A stretch of DNA of 64,000 nt from UBA9676 sp036522155 (GTDB lineage: Bacteria; Actinomycetota; Actinomycetes; Streptosporangiales; Streptosporangiaceae). The position numbers and the translations under genes are program-made. Below the pieces are notes generated by a model. That model did not search any database. It was not told where the DNA came from and saw only the letters and a list, made by a program, of their open reading frames with translations. Every line of letters starts with the position of its first letter. The first letter of the stretch is position 1. The stretch spans positions 1 to 64,000 of the forward strand of contig DATDGI010000194.1 in the NCBI GenBank assembly GCA_036522155.1, in the 5' to 3' direction. Shown here one piece after another: positions 17,105 through 24,767 of the stretch.

Positions 17105-17904
17105 TCAGGCTGAACGAGTTGCACTGGCTCGCCACCGCCATCCGGCTGCGCGCGGTGCAGATGGTGGCGCCGCAGGGGTTCGGCTACCTGGGGCAGGCGC
17201 TGTCGGCGGCGGAGCAGTACGCCGCGGTCTACGGGGCCGCGCTCCGGCCGGGTATCGACCGGGTGGTCTGCTCACCCGCGCACTACGTCGTCGCGGTCTA
17301 CGCCGCTGCCGCCGAAACCGGCCTGCTCGACGAGGCCGCCCTCGTCAGTTATGGGCATAACGGCTCCGCCCTGGAAGCCATCGGCACCGAGCGCAGCCCG
17401 GTGCCGGACTACACCTGCGGCTCGCTGGGCCAGGGGCTGTCCGCGGCGGCCGGGTTCGCCCTGGCCGACCGCCTGCTCGGCCGGCCCGATGTCCGCACGT
17501 TCGCCTTCCTGAGTGACGGCGAGATGCAGGAGGGGCAGGTGTGGGAGGCGGCGATGTTCGCCGGGCACTACCGGCTGGACCGGCTGACCGTGCTGCTCGA
17601 TGCGAACAACTCCCAGGTCGACGGCCCGGTGGACACCATCACCACGATCGAGCCGATAGCGGCCAAATGGCAGGCGTTCGGCTGGGACGCCGTGGACCTG
17701 GATGGCCACGACGCGGACGCGGTGGCCGCCGCCCTGGCGGTTCTCTCCGGCCGGCCGCGGATCCTGATCTGCCGAACCTCGACCCGGCATGGCCTGGCCT
17801 GCCTGCCGCCCGACGCCGACGGTCACTTCATCAAGCTGCCGCCCGGCCTGGCGGCGGCCGCCACCGCCGAACTCACCGCGGAACTGGCCCGCCATGGCGG
17901 CTGA
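17101..17904 (+). CDS. Transketolase N-terminal (TPP-binding) subunit
   Basis: First half of a split transketolase, 267 residues. It carries the TPP/Mg-binding motif SDGEMQEGQVWEAAMFAGHY through LLDANNSQVDG (about 139-177), the GHNGSALEAIG segment and the GSLGQGLSAAAGFALA helix. It must pair with the second subunit encoded next to bind TPP at their interface and move two-carbon ketol units between sugars. The start is GTG with no strong ribosome-binding site. The gene overlaps the next by 11 bp, typical of obligate subunit pairs. The local GntR regulator suggests inducible sugar or polyol catabolism. Confidence 0.88.
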   Translation: MVRLNELHWLATAIRLRAVQMVAPQGFGYLGQALSAAEQYAAVYGAALRPGIDRVVCSPAHYVVAVYAAAAETGLLDEAALVSYGHNGSALEAIGTERSPVPDYTCGSLGQGLSAAAGFALADRLLGRPDVRTFAFLSDGEMQEGQVWEAAMFAGHYRLDRLTVLLDANNSQVDGPVDTITTIEPIAAKWQAFGWDAVDLDGHDADAVAAALAVLSGRPRILICRTSTRHGLACLPPDADGHFIKLPPGLAAAATAELTAELARHGG

Positions 17905-19195
17905 GCACCGGGTCCTCGGCCCGCCCTACCGCACCGTGCTCAAGCCCTACGGCCAGGCCCTGGTCGAACTGGCCCGGGAGCGCCCTGAGATCGTCTGCCT
18001 GAGTGGCGACCTGACCCGCCAGTGCGAGATCGACCTGTTCCAGGCCGAGTTCCCGGACCGGTTCATCCACGCGGGCATGGCCGAGGCGAACATGATCGGT
18101 GTCGCCGGGGCGCTGGCCCGCAGCGGGCTGATCCCCTTCGTGCACACGTTTGGCGTGTTCGCCACCCGCCGCCCGCTCGACCAGATCGTCAACGCGGTCG
18201 CCTATCCGCGGCTGCCGGTCCGGATCGTCGGGTTCATGCCCGGGGTGTCAAGCCCGGGCGGCCCCAGCCACCAGGCCATCGAGGACGTGGCGCTGATGCG
18301 CGCCCTGCCCGGGATGACGGTGGTGGACGTGGCCGACGCCACCGAGACCACCCAGGTGGCCGCGGCCATCGCCGACGTCCCCGGGCCGGTCTACCTGCGG
18401 CTCAAGCGCGGCGAGATCCCGGTCATCTTCCCCGGCGATCACCGGCTGTCGCTCGACCGGGCCCAGATCCTCTCCGACACCGGCACCAGCGGCGGCGCCG
18501 AGACCAGCGGCGGCGGGGTGACCAGCGGTGGCGGCGTGACCAGCGGCGGGGCGGTCACCACGGGTGGCGCGGACAACGAGGGCGGTGGGGTCATCAGCGG
18601 CGGCGGCGTGACCCGGGGTGGCGCCGACAGTGTCGGCGGCGGCGTGACCCGTGGGGGCGGCGTCATCGACGGCGGTGGCGTCACCAGTGGCGGCGGGGTC
18701 ATGACCGGCGGAGGTGTGACCACCGGTGGCGGCGTGACCCGCGTCAGCGCGGCCCCCAGCTCCGATATCGCTTTGCTCGCCAGCGGCATGATGGTCGCGC
18801 CTGCCCTTGCGGCGGCCCGCGCGCTGCGGACGGCCGGTATCTCGACGGTAGTTGTGAATGTGCCGGTCATCAAGCCGTTGGACACCGCCACCATCCTGGC
18901 CGTCGCCGCCCGCGCCTCCACCGTGATCACCGCCGAGAACCACACCGTCATCGGCGGCCTAGGCTCCGCCGTCGCCGAAACCCTCGCCGAAGCCGCCCTC
19001 CCCGTCCCCCTCACCCGCGTCGGCCTCAACGACACCTTCGCCGAAGGCGCCCAATCCGCCCCCTACCTGTTCACCAAATACGGCCTCACAACAGATCACC
19101 TAATCCAAGCCGCCTGGAAGGCACTCGACCAGCCGGGCACTCCCCCGCGCTCCCCCGCCCTCGAGGTGGCCGACGGAGAGTACGCCCCGGTATGA
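17894..19195 (+). CDS. Transketolase C-terminal subunit with a glycine-rich hexapeptide repeat insert
   Basis: Second half of the split transketolase, 433 residues. Residues 1-195 form the pyrimidine-binding domain, with SGDLTRQCEIDLFQAEFPDRF, the TPP-contacting Glu region GMAEANMIGVAGAL and GGPSHQAIEDVALMR. Residues 282-433 form the transketolase C domain (IALLASGMMVAPAL, TVITAENHTVIGGLG). Between them, residues 198-281 are 14 hexapeptide repeats of the form (T/S)xGGGV. The family normally has a short linker here. Codons after about 18950 end in C far more than elsewhere. The catalytic landmarks are intact, so the enzyme is probably active. Confidence 0.85.
   Translation: MAAEHRVLGPPYRTVLKPYGQALVELARERPEIVCLSGDLTRQCEIDLFQAEFPDRFIHAGMAEANMIGVAGALARSGLIPFVHTFGVFATRRPLDQIVNAVAYPRLPVRIVGFMPGVSSPGGPSHQAIEDVALMRALPGMTVVDVADATETTQVAAAIADVPGPVYLRLKRGEIPVIFPGDHRLSLDRAQILSDTGTSGGAETSGGGVTSGGGVTSGGAVTTGGADNEGGGVISGGGVTRGGADSVGGGVTRGGGVIDGGGVTSGGGVMTGGGVTTGGGVTRVSAAPSSDIALLASGMMVAPALAAARALRTAGISTVVVNVPVIKPLDTATILAVAARASTVITAENHTVIGGLGSAVAETLAEAALPVPLTRVGLNDTFAEGAQSAPYLFTKYGLTTDHLIQAAWKALDQPGTPPRSPALEVADGEYAPV
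18485..18736 (+). repeat. 14 tandem 18-bp coding repeats (hexapeptide TSGGGV type)
   Basis: The 252-bp block is exactly 14 units of 18 bp, in frame. Units read TSGGAE, TSGGGV, TSGGGV, TSGGAV, TTGGAD, NEGGGV, ISGGGV, TRGGAD, SVGGGV, TRGGGV, IDGGGV, TSGGGV, MTGGGV and TTGGGV. Glycine positions 3 and 4 never change. Synonymous codons vary between units (ggc, ggt, ggg, gga), which argues for selection on the protein rather than a recent DNA expansion. Confidence 0.95.
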
Positions 19196-19210
19196 GGGGT
19201 GTGACCCAGC

Positions 19211-19287
19211 GTGGGGCGGGGCGGGTGGCCCGGAGCGTATAAGAGCGAAGCGAAGCGCAGGGGCGCCCACCCCGCCCCGCGCCCCAC
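19211..19287 (+). terminator. Long GC-rich hairpin after the transketolase operon
   Basis: GTGGGGC...GGGTGG at 19211-19228 pairs imperfectly with CCACCCC...GCCCCAC at 19267-19287, with small bulges. A loop of about 38 nt contains GAAGC repeats. It lies between the transketolase stop and the next gene's ribosome-binding site. There is no U-tract; it may end or attenuate transcription or protect the upstream mRNA. Confidence 0.4.
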
Positions 19288-19326
19288 TAGCAACACCAGC
19301 AACACCAGCTAGCAAAGGAGAACCTC

Positions 19327-20616
19327 ATGGTCAGCAACTTCTCCGCCACCAACACGTCCCCTCCCATCGCCTCCCCCGGCGCCACGCTCGGCACCGACTG
19401 GGAACAGCGCGTCGATTTCTCCAGGCTGAGGTCAGACAGAGCCGGCAAGGTCGCCGCCGCACTCGAGACCTCCGACATCGGCGCCCTGATCTTGTTCGAC
19501 ATGAACAACATCCGGTACACCACGGCCACGCACATCGGTAACTGGGCCCGGGACAAGCTCTTCCGCTGCTGCCTGGTCATGCGCGGCCACGACCCGATCC
19601 TGTGGGACATCGGCTCGGCCGCCCGCACGCACCAGAAGTTCGCGCCGTGGAACGACAAGGCCAACTGGCGGGCCGGGATTTCCAGCTGGCGGGGCTCCAT
19701 CCCGGAGGACGTCGGGGTCGAGCGCGGGAACGCGCGCAGGCTGGCCGGCCTGCTGCGCGACGCCGGGCTGGCCGGCGCGCCGGTCGGGGTGGACGTGGTC
19801 GAGCTGCCGGTGCTGCGCGCGCTGGAGGCCGAAGGGCTGCACATCGTGGACGGGCACGGGTTCATGCAGGACATCCGGGCCATCAAGACCGCCGACGAGA
19901 TCGCCCTGCTTGACCACTCGGCGGCGCTGGTCGACGGCGCCTACGACGAGCTGTACCGGTTCCTGCGCGCCGGGGTCAGGGAGAACGCCTGCGTGGCGCT
20001 GGTCAACCAGTACCTGTACGACAACGGCTCGGAGGAGGTGGAGGCGGTCAACTCGATCTCCGGCGAGCGGTGCAGCCCGCACCCGCACGTGTTCTCAGAC
20101 CGGCTGATCCGGCCCGGCGACACCGCCTACTTCGACATCATCCATTCCTTCAACGGCTACCGGACCTGCTACTACCGCACGCTCAACGTCGGCTCGGCGA
20201 ACCGCCGGCAGCGTGAGGCGTACCGCCGGGCCCGCGAGTTCATGGACAACGCGATCTCCGAGATCCGGCCCGGCGCCACCTCCGCCGACGTGGTCCGCCA
20301 CTTCCCGGCCGCGACCGAGTTCGGTTTCGCCGACGAGGAAGAGGCGTTCGGCCTGCAGTACTGCCACGGCCTGGGGCTGTCCAACTGGGAGCGGCCGCTG
20401 ATGAGCCGCTACCACTCGTTCGAGCATCCGGTCGAGCTGAAGCAGGGCATGGTGTTCGCGATCGAGACGTACTGGCCGACCGACGACGGCACGGCGGCGT
20501 CCCGGATCGAGGAAGAGGTGGTGGTCACCCCGGACGGGTGCGAGCTGCTGACCCGGTTCCCCGCCGACCAGCTGTACGTGGCCGGCACCCAGCTGTTCAC
20601 CGGGACCGGCACATGA
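19327..20616 (+). CDS. M24-family (creatinase/Xaa-Pro peptidase fold) protein with incomplete metal site
   Basis: The 429-residue product has a creatinase-type N-terminal domain (about 35-180) and a pita-bread M24 domain. Expected metal ligands Asp270, His347 (HGLGLSNWERP), Glu380 and Glu396 are visible, but the second Asp, normally 11 residues after the first, is Cys281. Creatinase and some lyases of the fold also lack the full set, so peptidase activity is doubtful. The general architecture recalls DMSP lyase DddP, but ligands are missing for that too. AAAGGAG at 19314-19320 precedes the ATG. The next gene overlaps it. Confidence 0.78.
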   Translation: MVSNFSATNTSPPIASPGATLGTDWEQRVDFSRLRSDRAGKVAAALETSDIGALILFDMNNIRYTTATHIGNWARDKLFRCCLVMRGHDPILWDIGSAARTHQKFAPWNDKANWRAGISSWRGSIPEDVGVERGNARRLAGLLRDAGLAGAPVGVDVVELPVLRALEAEGLHIVDGHGFMQDIRAIKTADEIALLDHSAALVDGAYDELYRFLRAGVRENACVALVNQYLYDNGSEEVEAVNSISGERCSPHPHVFSDRLIRPGDTAYFDIIHSFNGYRTCYYRTLNVGSANRRQREAYRRAREFMDNAISEIRPGATSADVVRHFPAATEFGFADEEEAFGLQYCHGLGLSNWERPLMSRYHSFEHPVELKQGMVFAIETYWPTDDGTAASRIEEEVVVTPDGCELLTRFPADQLYVAGTQLFTGTGT

Positions 20617-21491
20617 TCGGCTGGCTGGGCACCGGCCGGATGGGCACGGTGATGGCCGGCCGGCTGCTCGACGCCGGACGGCCGCTGACGGTCTGGAACC
20701 GGACCGCGGCCAAGACCGAACCGCTGGCGGAGCGGGGCGCCCGGGTGGCGGACAGCATCGCTGGGCTGGCCGGCTGCGACGTGGTGTTCACCATGGTGTC
20801 CACCTCCGCCGACCTGGAGCAGGTCACGCTGGGCGACGGCGGGCTGCTGACCAGCGGCACCACCACCCCGGCCATCCTGGTCGACTGCTCGACCGTGTCG
20901 GAAGAGGTCTCGGCCCGGGTCCGGGCCGAGGCGGCGGCGGCCGGGACCGCCTTCCTCGCCGCCCCGGTCTGCGGCAACCCGGAGGTGTTCGCCGAGGGTC
21001 ACGGCTCCTTCATCGTGTCCGGCCCGGCCGAGACCTACCAGGCGGTCCGCCCCGACCTGGAGGTGATCGCCGGCCAGGTGACCTACGTCGGGGAGCAGGA
21101 GCAGGCCCGGCTGGTCAAGCTGGCGCACAACCTCTTCCTCGGCGTGATGGTCCAGTCCCTCGCCGAGGTGGTCACGCTGGCCGAGAAGGCGGGCACCAGC
21201 CGGGCGGCGTTCCTGGAGTTCTTCAACGGCTCGGCGCTCACCTCCCCCTGGATCCGCCGCCGCAGCCCGGAACTGGCGGCCCGGGACTACCACCTGACCT
21301 TCACCAGCGAACTGCTCCGCAAGGACTTCGACCTCGGCCTGGCGGCGGCCCGGGCGCTGGAGGTCCCGATGCCCGCGACCGCTGCCGTCTACCAGGTCAT
21401 CCAGTCCGCGATCGGGCTCGGCCTGCGCGGCCAGGATTTCCTGGGCCTGTACGAGCACCAGGCCCGCGGAGCGGGCCTGCCCGCCCGCTGA
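20613..21491 (+). CDS. Beta-hydroxyacid dehydrogenase family (6PGDH fold) oxidoreductase
   Basis: The 292-residue NAD(P)-dependent enzyme has a Rossmann motif GWLGTGRMGTVMAGRLL (3-19), the family phrase DCSTVSEEVSARV near 91-103, substrate-loop APVCGNPEVFAEG, and the catalytic Lys169/Asn173 pair (VKLAHN). Relatives oxidise 3-hydroxyisobutyrate or tartronate semialdehyde-type acids. The exact substrate is unknown. The ATG overlaps the M24 gene's stop, so both are one translation unit and probably one pathway. It is convergent with the dioxygenase genes. Confidence 0.86.
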   Translation: MIGWLGTGRMGTVMAGRLLDAGRPLTVWNRTAAKTEPLAERGARVADSIAGLAGCDVVFTMVSTSADLEQVTLGDGGLLTSGTTTPAILVDCSTVSEEVSARVRAEAAAAGTAFLAAPVCGNPEVFAEGHGSFIVSGPAETYQAVRPDLEVIAGQVTYVGEQEQARLVKLAHNLFLGVMVQSLAEVVTLAEKAGTSRAAFLEFFNGSALTSPWIRRRSPELAARDYHLTFTSELLRKDFDLGLAAARALEVPMPATAAVYQVIQSAIGLGLRGQDFLGLYEHQARGAGLPAR

Positions 21492-21498
21492 GCCTGGG

Positions 21499-21861
21499 TC
21501 AGGTCGAGATGTCGGGGTAGGGCAGGCTGAAGTGGCTGAGCCGCCGGGCGTATTCGAGCTGGAAGCCCAGCGGCTCGTCGTAGTCGCGCTCGAACATGGC
21601 GATGAACAGGGTCAGCGTCAGGAAGTTGTGCGCGCCCAGCTCGAACAGCCGCGGGTAGTCGTGCGTGGCCAGGGCCTCGCGCTCGTCGCCGGTGAACTTC
21701 AGCCAGCTGCTGCGTTCCCCGGTCGGCAGGTTGAGGATGACGTTGGCGCGTTCGGTCTCCCACCAGTCCACCGTGCCGCGCGGGTCCTCGCGGTAGCGCT
21801 CGACCAGTTCCGGGTCGCGGTCGATGGTGTACAGGAACTTGTTGAGCAGGTACTTGCTCAT
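21499..21861 (-). CDS. LigA-like small subunit of an extradiol dioxygenase
   Basis: The 120-residue helical protein resembles the alpha subunit of protocatechuate 4,5-dioxygenase, which caps the active site of the LigB-type beta subunit. Supporting phrases are NKFLYTIDRDPELVERYREDP, FTGDEREALATHDYPRLFELGAHNFL and YDEPLGFQLEYARRL. The ATG overlaps the stop of the LigB-like gene (ATGA), so the two subunits are made together. It lacks metal ligands of its own, as expected. Confidence 0.82.
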   Translation of the reverse strand: MSKYLLNKFLYTIDRDPELVERYREDPRGTVDWWETERANVILNLPTGERSSWLKFTGDEREALATHDYPRLFELGAHNFLTLTLFIAMFERDYDEPLGFQLEYARRLSHFSLPYPDIST

Positions 21862-22718
21862 CGCGCCGCCTCCGGGTACCAGGTGAAGTACGCCTCCATC
21901 GTGTGGAACAGGTCGAGCGAGTCGGCGTAGTCGGCCGGCACGTTCTCGCCGGCCACGCCCATCATCAGCATGAAGTCCATGAAGCCGTGGGTGGCGTTGC
22001 CGGGCAGCCACAGGCTGTCCAGGCTGACCTCGGCCAGCGCGGACTTCAGGTCGCCGGACGCGATCCACTCCACCGCCTTGCGGTCGAATTCGGGGTCCGG
22101 GCCGTGCGGGCCGAACTGGCGCGGGCCGCCCAGTTCCAGCGACAGGTGACCGGTCCCGATGATGGCCACCCGCAGGTCGCTCGGCCACGCTTCCACCAGC
22201 TGGCGGATGGTCCGGCCCAGCTCCACGAACCGCTTCGGCTGCGGCAGCGGCGGCGCGAAAATGTTCGTGTAAATCGGGACGATCGGCAGATCCGCTTCCG
22301 GCCGCAGCGTTATCAGCGGGCAGGTGACGCTGTGGTCAATTCGCAATTCGTTACTGAACGCCAGGTCGAAGCCGGCGTCCAGGCCCTGGCGCAGCAAGAA
22401 GGCGGACAATTCCTCGTCGCCCCGCAGGGACATCCGGGGCAGGCCGAACTCCCGTTCCTCGTTGTAGTAGTTCCCGTCGTAGAACGGTGCCTTGCCGACC
22501 AGGAACTGCGGCATGTTGTCCAGCCATAGCTGGTGGAAATGGTCCGAGCCAACCATCACCAGCATGTCCGGCCGGGCCCGGGTGAGCGTTTCCCTGAACG
22601 CCTCGATCTTGGCGACCCATTCGTCGGCGAACGGCGGCCGGTCCGCGCCGGTGGACGTGCTGGCCCGGTAGTAGAACGGGTGATGTGTCGATGCGATGAC
22701 CGCGGCGACGGTGGCCAT
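21858..22718 (-). CDS. LigB-like class III extradiol ring-cleavage dioxygenase
   Basis: Non-haem Fe(II) dioxygenase catalytic subunit, 286 residues. Expected His residues are seen at 12/13 (STHHPFY), 60 (GSDHFH), 129 (RIDHSVTCPL) and 191 (GTGHLSLELGGP). The Glu ligand found near residue 242 of LigB is not obvious here; NATHGFMDF offers His244 or Asp248 instead. It probably opens a dihydroxylated aromatic acid between the diol and an adjacent carbon, together with the LigA-like subunit. The ring substrate is not readable. It lies 9 bp after the citryl-CoA-lyase-like gene in the same operon. Confidence 0.82.
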   Translation of the reverse strand: MATVAAVIASTHHPFYYRASTSTGADRPPFADEWVAKIEAFRETLTRARPDMLVMVGSDHFHQLWLDNMPQFLVGKAPFYDGNYYNEEREFGLPRMSLRGDEELSAFLLRQGLDAGFDLAFSNELRIDHSVTCPLITLRPEADLPIVPIYTNIFAPPLPQPKRFVELGRTIRQLVEAWPSDLRVAIIGTGHLSLELGGPRQFGPHGPDPEFDRKAVEWIASGDLKSALAEVSLDSLWLPGNATHGFMDFMLMMGVAGENVPADYADSLDLFHTMEAYFTWYPEAAR

Positions 22719-22727
22719 GGCAGCTCC

Positions 22728-23507
22728 TTACGGGGACAGGTACTCGGCGTTGTGCTCGACGGTGAGGTAGATGTCCATGCCGACCGGGCGGCGCTGCTCC
22801 TCGGCCAGCTGGCCGAGCAGCCCGGCACAGCGGGCCAGCAGCGCGAATCCGCGCAGCAGGTCCGGCGGCAGCCCGAGGTCGGCGAGTGCGGCGCCGCAGG
22901 TGCCGGCCCCGTTCAGCGGCAGGGTCCGGCCGAGGACCTGCGGGTGGACCCGGCCGATCGCCTCGAACAGCCGCAGGTGCGGGCCGCGCAGGCCTTCCTC
23001 CTCCGCGATCCTGATGAGCGCGGGGGTGCGCGGGTCGGTGACCTTGTGCACCGGGTGGCCCAGGCCCGGGACGAACTGGCCAGCGGCCCGGGCCCGGGTC
23101 ACCGCCTCCAGCGCTAGCGCATCGAACCCGGCGTCGTCGGTGGGCACCGGCTGGTCGGCCAGCGCGTCGGCCAGGAACCGGCCCGCGTCCTCAGTCACGC
23201 CCAGGAACCGGGAGCCGCCCCCCAGCAGCCCGGCGGCCAGCGCTCCCTGGACCGAGTCGGGCGCGCTCAGGTAGGTGAGCCGGGTGGCGATCGCGGTCGG
23301 GGTGAAGCCGTGGTCGGCCAGCGCGACCAGCACCGCCTCGAACACCCGGACCTGAGCCGGGGCCGGCCGGCGCTGGGTCACCAGCCACAGCGCCAGCTCG
23401 CCGAAGCCGACCTTGCCCATCAGGTCGGCGGCCAGGTCCTGGCCGAGCAGCGTGATCGTGTCCGGGTCCGAGGCACCCAGCGAGGTCGGGAAGCGGGTTC
23501 CGGTCAT
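22728..23507 (-). CDS. Citrate synthase-fold protein resembling citryl-CoA lyase
   Basis: The 259-residue protein covers the large helical domain of the citrate synthase fold, with VPGLGHPVHKVTDPRTPAL (His151, Arg160) and LPLNGAGTCGAALADLGLPP. Shortened relatives act as citryl-CoA lyases, cleaving a tertiary hydroxyacyl-CoA to acetyl-CoA or a similar thioester and an oxoacid. It overlaps the CoA-transferase gene (ATGA) and precedes the dioxygenase genes. A tandem of CoA activation and C-C cleavage acting on a ring-opening product is therefore plausible. Confidence 0.75.
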   Translation of the reverse strand: MTGTRFPTSLGASDPDTITLLGQDLAADLMGKVGFGELALWLVTQRRPAPAQVRVFEAVLVALADHGFTPTAIATRLTYLSAPDSVQGALAAGLLGGGSRFLGVTEDAGRFLADALADQPVPTDDAGFDALALEAVTRARAAGQFVPGLGHPVHKVTDPRTPALIRIAEEEGLRGPHLRLFEAIGRVHPQVLGRTLPLNGAGTCGAALADLGLPPDLLRGFALLARCAGLLGQLAEEQRRPVGMDIYLTVEHNAEYLSP

Positions 23508-24676
23508 GTGCCCTCCTCGGCAGGCGGGAGCGGGCCGGGCGGCCCGGCCAGCCAGGCGCGGATCTGCTCGCCGTGCTGGTCAAGGTCCGGCGGCGCGAGC
23601 GGGTAGCTGGCCGGGGTCGCCGAGTAGCTGACCGGGTGCCGGATCACCGGCACGCCGCCCGCGCTGACCACCGGCTCCAGCCCGATGCCGGCGGCGAAGC
23701 CGACGCCGGCGTCGACCGTGTTGATCGGCCCGCACGGCACGCCGGCCCCGATCAGCGCGTCGAACCAGTCCGCGGCCGGGCGGGCCGCCAGCCGCTGCAC
23801 CAGCAGCGGCCGCAGTTCGCCACGGTTGGCGGTGCGGTCCTCGTTGTGGGCGAACCGGGGATCGTCGGCCAGTTCCGGCGCGCCGAGCACCTCGCACAGC
23901 TTCCGGAACTGGGTGTCGTTGCCCGCGGTCACGATCAGATCCCCGTCCGCGGTCGGCAGCGGCTCGTACGGGAACAGGCTGGGGTGGGAGTTGCCCATCC
24001 GGAACGGCACCACTCCCCCGGCCGCGTACGCGCTGCTCTGGTTGACCATGCCGGATAGCGCCGAGGACATCAGGTTGGCCTCGACGTGCTGGCCGTCGCC
24101 GGTAGCGGTCCGGTGGTGCAGCGCGGCCAGGATGGCGATGGTGGTGTGCAGGCCGGCGATCACGTCGAATACCGAGATGCCGGCCCGGTAGGGCGGCCCG
24201 TCCGGGGCGCCGGTCAGGCTCATCAGCCCGGACATGGCCTGCACCATCAGGTCGTAGCCGGGCAGGTCCTTCCCGCCGCCCGCGCCGAACCCGCTGATGG
24301 AGGCGTAGATGATGCCCGGGTTGGCGGCGCTGACCGTCTCATAGTCCAGGCCGAACCGGGTGAGCCCGCCGGGCTTGAAGTTCTGCACCAGCACGTCGGC
24401 GCGGCGGGCCAGCTCGCGGGCGGCGGTCAGGCCGTCGCCGGTGCGCAGGTCCAGCGCCACGGACCGCTTGTTGCGGTTGATGGCCAGGTAGTAGGTGGAC
24501 ACGCCGTCCGCGGTGACCGGCGGCATCCAGTACCGGGTGTCGTCCCCGGCCGGGCTCTCCACCTTGATCACATCCGCGCCGAGGTCACCGAGCAGCATCG
24601 TGCAATAGGGGCCGGCCAGTACCCGGGAGAAGTCGGCCACCAGCATGCCCGCCAGCGGGCCCTGACGTCGGCTCAT
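23504..24676 (-). CDS. CaiB/BaiF-type (family III) CoA-transferase
   Basis: The 390-residue enzyme transfers CoA between acyl-CoA and an organic acid through an aspartyl-CoA intermediate. Landmarks are the N-terminal LVADFSRVLAGPYCTMLLGDLGADVIKVE, the NRNKRSVALDL motif, and the active-site Asp in ISVFDVIAGLHTTIA (near 170). It is first in the operon with the citryl-CoA-lyase-like and LigB/LigA-like genes. A promoter and palindromic operator lie in the 91 bp before its ATG. The acid substrate is unknown; a tricarboxylic ring-cleavage product is inferred. Confidence 0.88.
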   Translation of the reverse strand: MSRRQGPLAGMLVADFSRVLAGPYCTMLLGDLGADVIKVESPAGDDTRYWMPPVTADGVSTYYLAINRNKRSVALDLRTGDGLTAARELARRADVLVQNFKPGGLTRFGLDYETVSAANPGIIYASISGFGAGGGKDLPGYDLMVQAMSGLMSLTGAPDGPPYRAGISVFDVIAGLHTTIAILAALHHRTATGDGQHVEANLMSSALSGMVNQSSAYAAGGVVPFRMGNSHPSLFPYEPLPTADGDLIVTAGNDTQFRKLCEVLGAPELADDPRFAHNEDRTANRGELRPLLVQRLAARPAADWFDALIGAGVPCGPINTVDAGVGFAAGIGLEPVVSAGGVPVIRHPVSYSATPASYPLAPPDLDQHGEQIRAWLAGPPGPLPPAEEGT

Positions 24677-24705
24677 GACGTGTGAGGGACCCTTCTGTCC
24701 GCGTG

Positions 24706-24759
24706 CCGGACAGTTGTCCGGCGAGGTGCAGTCTTGGTGCTCGCGCTGGCCGGTGTCAA
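24706..24759 (-). promoter_or_regulatory. Promoter with perfect 16-bp palindromic operator (CoA-transferase operon)
   Basis: On the minus strand, TTGACA (24759-24754), a 17-bp spacer and CAAGAC (24736-24731) form the promoter. Just downstream, CCGGACA-GT-TGTCCGG (24706-24721) is a perfect palindrome. An overlapping CTGTCCG-N5-CGGACAG adds a second arm pair. Its 14-bp core is identical (reverse complement) to the site at 25739-25752 and lies 30 nt from the ATG. Confidence 0.8.
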
Positions 24760-24767
24760 GGCGGCCA

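Noticed and set aside
18485..18736. CRISPR-like or minisatellite repeat array
   Set aside because: The units are 18 bp, contiguous, in frame and within a transketolase gene; there are no spacers of constant length and no cas genes.
19327..20616. DMSP lyase (DddP) assignment
   Set aside because: General resemblance in the N-terminal region and HGxG loop, but the Asp ligands needed in DddP are not conserved.
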